From contig LSYV01000068.1 in NCBI GenBank assembly GCA_001584585.1, forward strand, positions 308,754-372,753: DNA of 64,000 nt, given 5' to 3'. Both the position numbers and the translations under genes were made by a program. The DNA is from Gonium pectorale. Taxonomy: Eukaryota; Chlorophyta; Chlorophyceae; Chlamydomonadales; Volvocaceae. This document shows, one piece after another, positions 59,034 to 64,000 of this stretch. Position 1 is the first letter of the stretch. The number at the start of each line of letters is the position of its first letter. Under the pieces are notes generated by a model. It was not told where the DNA came from and did no database searches. It saw only the letters and a list, made by a program, of their open reading frames with translations.

Positions 59034-59329
59034 ACGTTGCGCATTCTGTTTTCCATGTTCTGGGCCTCACGGCTTAGACAACGGGTGTTTCACCCACTCT
59101 GCCATGGCGGGTCGGGATATAATCGGCTCGTGTGGCCTGCAGCTCCTTTGGGGAGCCTGTAATCTGATCTGTACCATTCCTATGATAACTGTGTGGTGTG
59201 TGGTGTGTGTGGTGTACGACGTGTATGCGCCAGGCCATAGTAACAATTCTATGCTACTGCTTAGTGTTGGTTTTGGGAATACACGCATACGATTATATCT
59301 ACACTGAACACCGCAAGAATACGCAGCTC

Positions 59330-59916
59330 ATGGCAGACACCGAGCAAACCGCACAGGCCGAGAAGGCGCCCTTCTTAGCATGCTCTTCATTCGAAGGACC
59401 ACGAGATGGTTATGTATTCAAGCTCGACGACGCCGGCCTAGGTTACTACCTTGACGTGCCGCTAGCAGACAGAATAAAAGCAGCGACCGAAGCAGTGAAA
59501 GAAGCCGCGAAGGCGAAGCCGGTGGTGGTCAAAGCAAACAACAGCCTCCTCAAGAGCCTGCAGAAGCGCGGCTCTGCCGCGGCTCTGCCCTTGCCCTCCG
59601 GCGTGCCCAAGAAGGCTAAGACAGGTCTGTGGGTCCAGTGTTCCCCGCTGTGTGCCCGTGCGTTGCGAACACAACGCCTGCGCCATGCTTGCATTGCCTG
59701 TCCCTCGTTTTCTGCCTTGCGTCGCTGCCCACATCACGCTGCCCTCCTGCCATGAAGCTTCTGCATGTGCTAACGAATGTAGCTGTTGCCGCACAATTCT
59801 TGCCAGACGACAACAAGGACGCGTCAAAGCCCGCTTACCTGCGGGAGATGGAGCGGTACAAACAGCTGTCATGCGCCTCCGACGGCAAGGACAGCAACCG
59901 GCCTCTTGTTAAGTAG
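59330..59916 (+). CDS. Small conserved protein with GYVFK...GLGYY motif, function unknown
   Basis: Two exons: 59330..59624 and 59783..59916 (TAG), phase 1, giving 142 residues. The sequence near the N-terminus, FEGPRDGYVFKLDDAGLGYY, followed by LDVPL, looks like a conserved eukaryotic signature. A Lys/Ala-rich helix follows (ATEAVKEAAKAKPVVVKAN), then AVAAQFLPDDNKD, AYLREMERYKQLSC and a final DSNRPLVK. I recall similar short nuclear or uncharacterised eukaryotic proteins ending in RPLVK, but cannot name the family with confidence. The start ATG (MADTEQTAQAEK) is preceded by an open frame, so an earlier start is not excluded. No targeting signal is evident. The composition is less GC-rich at the start than in neighbouring genes. 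Confidence 0.78.
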
Positions 59917-61433
59917 CCACCCGCAAGGGTGTTTGCGGGGTAGGTCGTGTGTTTCGTGTCGTGTGGCCGGGTATGCGGTGGGTTTGGGTTCAGGCAGTTT
60001 GGAAGCCGGGAGCGCCCGAGAGATGAGTTGAAGCCATTTCTAGGATAGCGTACAACGGGGGCTGCTCCGCAATGCTGTTTGTTTAGGTGTGGGATCCAGG
60101 CTTACTAGTCCTCGACATACTAGTGTTAGGGGAGGTGAGAGCCTTGTGGAATGCCTCAGTGATGTCAGTTGTTGGAGTGAGAGGGGTGGCTCGTAGGGGT
60201 GACAATGGAACTAGGGACCTGGTCACACAACAAGGCTCGTGCCAAGGGAGCCCTGAGGCCCTTGGCGTGTTGTTCATAGCAGCGAGGTGTGCGTAATGTA
60301 TGCATGAGCACTGGTGTCAAGTGGGAAGATATGCTGAGAGGGTACGAATGGAGCATCCGTGCTGCATGGCTGGCGAGTCAGCAGCCGACGCCAGGCGTGG
60401 CAATGACGGAGATGGGGAAGGCTGCAGCAGTCCGACGCCCGGCTTGCATAAGCCATGATCACGGCTAGCTTTGCTGTGTTGGCCCTACGTGGAATGTAAT
60501 GTCGGTAAAATGGATCCGCAGCGCGCAACGGCGTTTCATTTGAGCATCCCGTTGCCGTGGCTGGTATCGCGCGCATGTCCATTCCATTCTGCGCAGGTTT
60601 GCCTCGCATTCCTTTCCGCGTACGTATCGCGCTGGCTGTCTGTGTGGCGCCGCGGAGGGGGCATTGTGCACTGGTGGGTGCACGGCGTGGTCCCAGCGCC
60701 CGACCCACCCGTGGCGTCGTCTATCCGCCACCGCCTTGTGCTTTGTGGTGTCAGGGTGATTGACCGTGTTGGTATCGTCGCCTTGTAGGTGCGAGCTGGG
60801 GACTTGGTCTGGCCCTTCAGCCAGGAGCTGGCAAGTTGCTGGCCTGCCGCTGCGGGATGTGCCTAGCGTACTGCTGGTTGCGTGTTTGAGTGGCGATCAG
60901 TCTGCGCCATGTGCAGCGGCGTGTGCGATTACCCAGTAGCCCTCGCTCCGGCGCCCTGTACCGGTGTGGGCTTCATAATCGGATATTTCCGTGACGTTGC
61001 CCCTGGCTAATGGATGAGTGTGGACATACCCGGGCGTTGAACGATCCGGGCTGCCCATGTTAAACGGGAGGCAAAGTGAACGGCGGCAATCTGAGTTATC
61101 AGCATTGCACCCCAGCATCCATGGCTCCGCCGAACGCAGCCTGCCGCGGGGCGGAGGATTGCCAGCCCCTTGTGCACACGCATCCCTGCCCCACTCTGAA
61201 ATAGTACGTACCAGCTACTGGCCTTGCAGATAGCGCCGACGGCAAGCTTGAACAAGCCCAGCCAAGCGTAGCTTAATCGCGTGGCAGATCTGTCAGCGGA
61301 TAATGCGCGCAAATCTCGCCCTTTCGCAACGTCATGCAACGTCCAGGACCCTGAGGCCGGCCATGACAGCTCTGCTACACAACCGCCGACCATGACTCGA
61401 TACCAAGCGCCACACGGGGTCCGTTAACAGGGC
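59917..61433. other. Convergent 3' UTR region
   Basis: Between the small conserved gene (+) and SNAPC3 (-). No gene, RNA or strong repeat recognised; only short chance open frames. Confidence 0.5.
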
Positions 61434-63840
61434 TCAGCGCCGCCTCTTGGCTGTCGGCTTGTTCCCACCGGCGGTCGCAGCTGCGCCCGGTGGCGTGGGG
61501 CTGGAGCCCCGCCCCTGCGCCGCTGGCGGCGCCGGGGGGATGGCCCAGGCTCCCTGCGACGCGATGTCGAGGGCGGGGTTGTACGGCTGCACCGAAACCG
61601 CCGGCGCGATTCGCTCCCCGCGGCTGCTAATGTGCAGCATGTCGAAGCACTCCCTGTCGGTGTGCAGAGGGTATGGGGAAGAGTGACATGCCGGGTTACG
61701 GTTGGGGCGGTTGGTGGTGGGTGCGGCGGTTGACGGTTGGTCCCGGTGGGGCGGGAAATTGGGAGGGGGTGCGTGCATGTGATGGGTGGGAGGGCGGGGC
61801 GACGCTTGAAAAAAGAGAAATCTGCAGAGAAAGGGGGAGCCCGCCTATACGGTCATACACGCTAAAAGGCGCGACGTTTCCAGTAGGGCGGGCGGGTGCA
61901 GAGCAAGACATGTGACGTTCGTCCCGCCCCACACGCTTATTCCAGCGGGCGCATACCGCGGCAGAGTAAAACACACGAAGGGGAGCAATCTCAGAAGGAT
62001 CAAGCACGTATGACGATATTAGCTACGAGGCGGGCGGCAACGGGCGTCCCTAGACGGGGCCGCGCTAGCAGTCGCCCCTGCCGCCGGACACGTTGGCGAC
62101 ACGAAGTCACACCAGACATCCCTTTCCATCCCCTCAGCCGGCCCTGCCCTCGCCGTTGTGCCTCCGCGCCACCACAGCCGACCCGCGCACCTGCACATGA
62201 TGCAGGGGTTGGAGGGCGCCAGCGGGTCGTCGTGTGTGACCAGCTCCGCCGGCCGGCTCTCGCACAGCCCGCAGCGCCGCCGCACCAGGGGCACGCCCGC
62301 GCGGTCTCTATGCCGCAGCTGCAGCGGGTACGCGGACCGGCACGGCGGGTCCCCGGGGTGCCAGCTGGGGGCGCAGGGCGGGGGTGGGGGCGGGCAGTGG
62401 CAGGAGGCGGTGGGGAGTGATGGGAGCAGGGGACTGGGGTGGTGGAGGTGGCGGCTCTGCCTTGCGCCGCGTGTGGGCTTGGCGCCAGAGGCGAACGACG
62501 TGCGAAGGCGTCCCGCCAAGGGTTCGCTCGCTGGCGCGTGTTGGCCGCGATGGCCCTAGTCTCGTCTTGCGATTTTGAAGCTCCGCCCGCGCCTCGTCCA
62601 TACACATAACGCATGACTGTTGACCCTGGCCCCTGGCCCTGCACCCCCGTACGGCCCCCGACCCACCGCCCACGTACCGCCGCACGTCCCGGATGAATAT
62701 CAGGTGCTCGCAGCAGGCTCGGTGGCAGAAGATACCGGTCGGGTGGTTTGCGGTCCGCACCGACAGGTCGGCGAGGCGAGTCTCGTGCATAGCGGCGGGC
62801 TCGGGGACCGGCTGGCCCGCCTCGCCCACCAGCCCGGGCCGCCAGCCGCGGTCGGGGCGCAGCGCTGTGGGCCGCACGCCGTGCGCCCTGGCGGGGGGCG
62901 GGGGGCGGGGGGCGGGGGGCGGGGGGGGGCGGGGGGCAGGGTGAGGGACGCGGGAACCGGAGGGGCCCATTGCAGCGGGTAGTCTGGGGAGGCGACGAGG
63001 TCAGGCTGCGCCCTGCTCGTCCCTCTGGCGAATCCCGCGCTCGTTCGGACCCTGGCCCTTCCAGTTCCTCCGGCCTTGCTGTCACAATATGTGCCCGGGC
63101 AGTGCTTTTCCCTGCCTGGTACAAACCTGGCCAATGGTGCAGCCTCGCAGGTGCCCCGAAGGCCTAGGGACTCCCCTTACCCTCCCCACATAGCGACTCG
63201 CGGACGGCGGCCGTTCTCGCCGCGTCCCCATTCGTGCTCTGGCCGTTCCCTGCCCCTGCCTGCGCCCATCCCTCCCTCCCTCTGGCACCCCACCTGCACA
63301 GCTCCCGTATGGGTCTGCTGTAGTCCTCCGCCTCGGGGTACCGTACGTCCACGAAGAAGCGCCCCTCCAGGTACACGTACGACCCGTGGCTTGCGGGCAG
63401 CGAGCCAAGCGGGGCAGCCGCCGGCCCTGCAGCGGCCGCTGCTGCGGGCCCCGCCGCCGGTGGTCCCATTGCAGGTGGCCCCACGGCCGGCAAGGCCTCG
63501 GCACCGGATCCAGATCCCTGCGCCGCTGCCGTTGCTGCTGCCGCGACGGTAGATGGACATGCCCCCGCACCGTCAGCGCCAGCGGCGGTAGCGTCCGCAG
63601 GAGCAGCCTCTGGGGCCCTCGGGGCAGCGGCCGTGGGCGGCGCCGGGGCCAGGGTAGCGGCCGGCGCCGGGTTCGCCTCCTCAACCCTCCCCGCTTGCCC
63701 CTCCTGGTCCTCCTCCTCCTCAGCTTGTCGCTGCACCGATCGGCGACTGCCCGCCGCACCCCGCCGCCCGGCGCCGCCGGTCCTCGCCCGCCCGCTCCGG
63801 CCGCTTGCCGGACGCTCAACTCGGCTTCAAGCAGCGCCAT
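61434..63840 (-). CDS. SNAPC3: snRNA-activating protein complex subunit 3 (SNAP50), N-terminus unresolved
   Basis: Exons placed with matched phase: about 63757..63294, 62887..62678, 62364..62191, 61653..61434 (TGA). Family marks in order: SYVYLEGRFFVDVR and YSRPIRELCR; MHETRLADLSVRT; IFCHRACCEHLIFIRDVRR; DPPCRSAYPLQLRHRD; RRRCGLCESRPAELVTHDD; PLAPSNPCIMCRECFDMLH. The CxxC pairs and His/Cys residues match the SNAP50 zinc-binding core. The subunit helps recognise the upstream element of snRNA genes and recruit RNA polymerase II or III in the nucleus. The tail after YNPALDIA is Ala/Pro/Gly-rich and ends KRRR. The first exon is Ala/Pro-rich with an acidic AEEEEDQEGQ run. An ATG at 63840 (MALLEAELSVRQ) is in a different frame from that run, so either a short intron joins them or the true start lies further right, possibly outside the window. 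Confidence 0.88.
61807..61930 (+). repeat. Dispersed repeat family, copy D (most complete)
   Basis: A 124-bp unit from GAAAAAAGAGAAATCTGCAG to GTTCGTCCCGCCCC, inside the last intron of SNAPC3. Copy C at 58.9 kb is its near-identical inverse. Confidence 0.85.
62891..62940 (+). repeat. G-run tract (G-quadruplex-capable)
   Basis: Six or more runs of 6-10 G separated by single C lie in a SNAPC3 intron, immediately upstream (in transcript sense) of the acceptor at 62888; the transcript strand is C-rich, forming a polypyrimidine tract. Confidence 0.75.
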
Positions 63841-64000
63841 CGACGTTGTTTCTGGCTACAGCTCCGAGCTCGGCGACTTTGTTGTGGTTCAGTACTCTAC
63901 AACGGCCGTCCCGACCGCTGGTGGCGACAGCAGCAGCCCGTCGCCGTCGCCGTCCCCTCTTGCGACGCCCGGCGCAGCGGGCTTGGCGCGCCTTCCCGTC

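Larger units (their letters stand above)
54518..59329. other. 4.8-kb stretch without a supported gene; long 3' UTR and repeats
   Basis: G/T-rich on the + strand, like volvocine 3' UTR sequence. It includes TGTAA at 55342, two copies of a diverged ~100-bp duplication, and dispersed-repeat copies E and C. An open frame at 55576-55977 (133 codons) and a possible exon after the acceptor at 57697 (QSLQSWAASYQLYQPFSALL) read plausibly but match nothing and join to nothing. They may be gene or transposon remnants. Confidence 0.45.

Noticed and set aside
58909..61930. A 3-kb DNA transposon with copies C and D as terminal inverted repeats
   Set aside because: The interior holds an ordinary conserved gene and the 3' end of SNAPC3, and the same repeat occurs singly elsewhere, so the pair is two independent insertions.
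63841..64000. + strand reading SSELGDFVVVQYSTTAVP at the right edge
   Set aside because: It looks protein-like but is only 53 codons, opposite the SNAPC3 5' side, with no start or splice evidence inside the window.

Overview
This is a nuclear segment from a volvocine-type green alga (a Chlamydomonas or Volvox relative). The DNA is very GC-rich and genes lie on both strands, each cut by many short GT-AG introns (donors mostly GTGAGC, GTGAGT or GTGCGN). TGTAA poly(A) signals sit 150-900 bases after several stop codons, and the exons carry Ala/Gly/Pro-rich low-complexity stretches. I saw no bacterial operons, CRISPR arrays, rRNA or tRNA genes. The window is ordinary eukaryotic chromosome with some unusual individual genes and repeats, and I found no clear new multi-gene system.

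I rebuilt 14 protein genes by joining exons so that splice sites, reading phase and family motifs all agree. Left to right: (1) a MYND-finger protein of a family expanded in these algae (-, cut by the window start); (2) a universal-stress-protein-like gene (-, 5' end unresolved); (3) CYC1, mitochondrial cytochrome c1 (-, complete, 6 exons); (4) a multi-pass membrane protein (+); (5) a calcineurin-B-like EF-hand protein (-); (6) a Bin3/MePCE-type RNA methyltransferase (-, 9 exons); (7) a Derlin (+, 8 exons); (8) tubulin-folding cofactor B (-, 4 exons); (9) an unrecognised two-membrane-span protein with a Cys-containing ectodomain and a Tyr/Pro/Gly-rich tail (+, 11 exons); (10) a tRNA-dihydrouridine synthase ending in a basic CaaX-like motif (-, 8 exons); (11) a predicted organelle-targeted protein (+, 7 exons); (12) a protein with a Cys cluster, a Tudor-like segment and long low-complexity regions (+, 5 exons); (13) a small conserved protein (+, 2 exons); (14) SNAPC3/SNAP50 (-, N-terminus unresolved).

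Four pairs are divergent and may share promoters: CYC1/membrane protein, Bin3/Derlin, TBCB/two-span protein, Dus/organelle protein. Functions are mostly unrelated housekeeping. The one loose theme is small nuclear RNA: SNAPC3 belongs to the snRNA-gene transcription complex, and Bin3-type enzymes methylate the 5' phosphate of small RNAs such as 7SK or U6. They are 40 kb apart, so this is probably chance.

The right part (about 46.7-62 kb) is richer in repeats. It holds a 429-bp element with about 41-bp inverted termini, at least five copies of a dispersed repeat of about 125 bp, and a diverged duplicated segment of about 100 bp. The stretch 54.5-59.3 kb is G/T-rich on the + strand, with no gene I can support.
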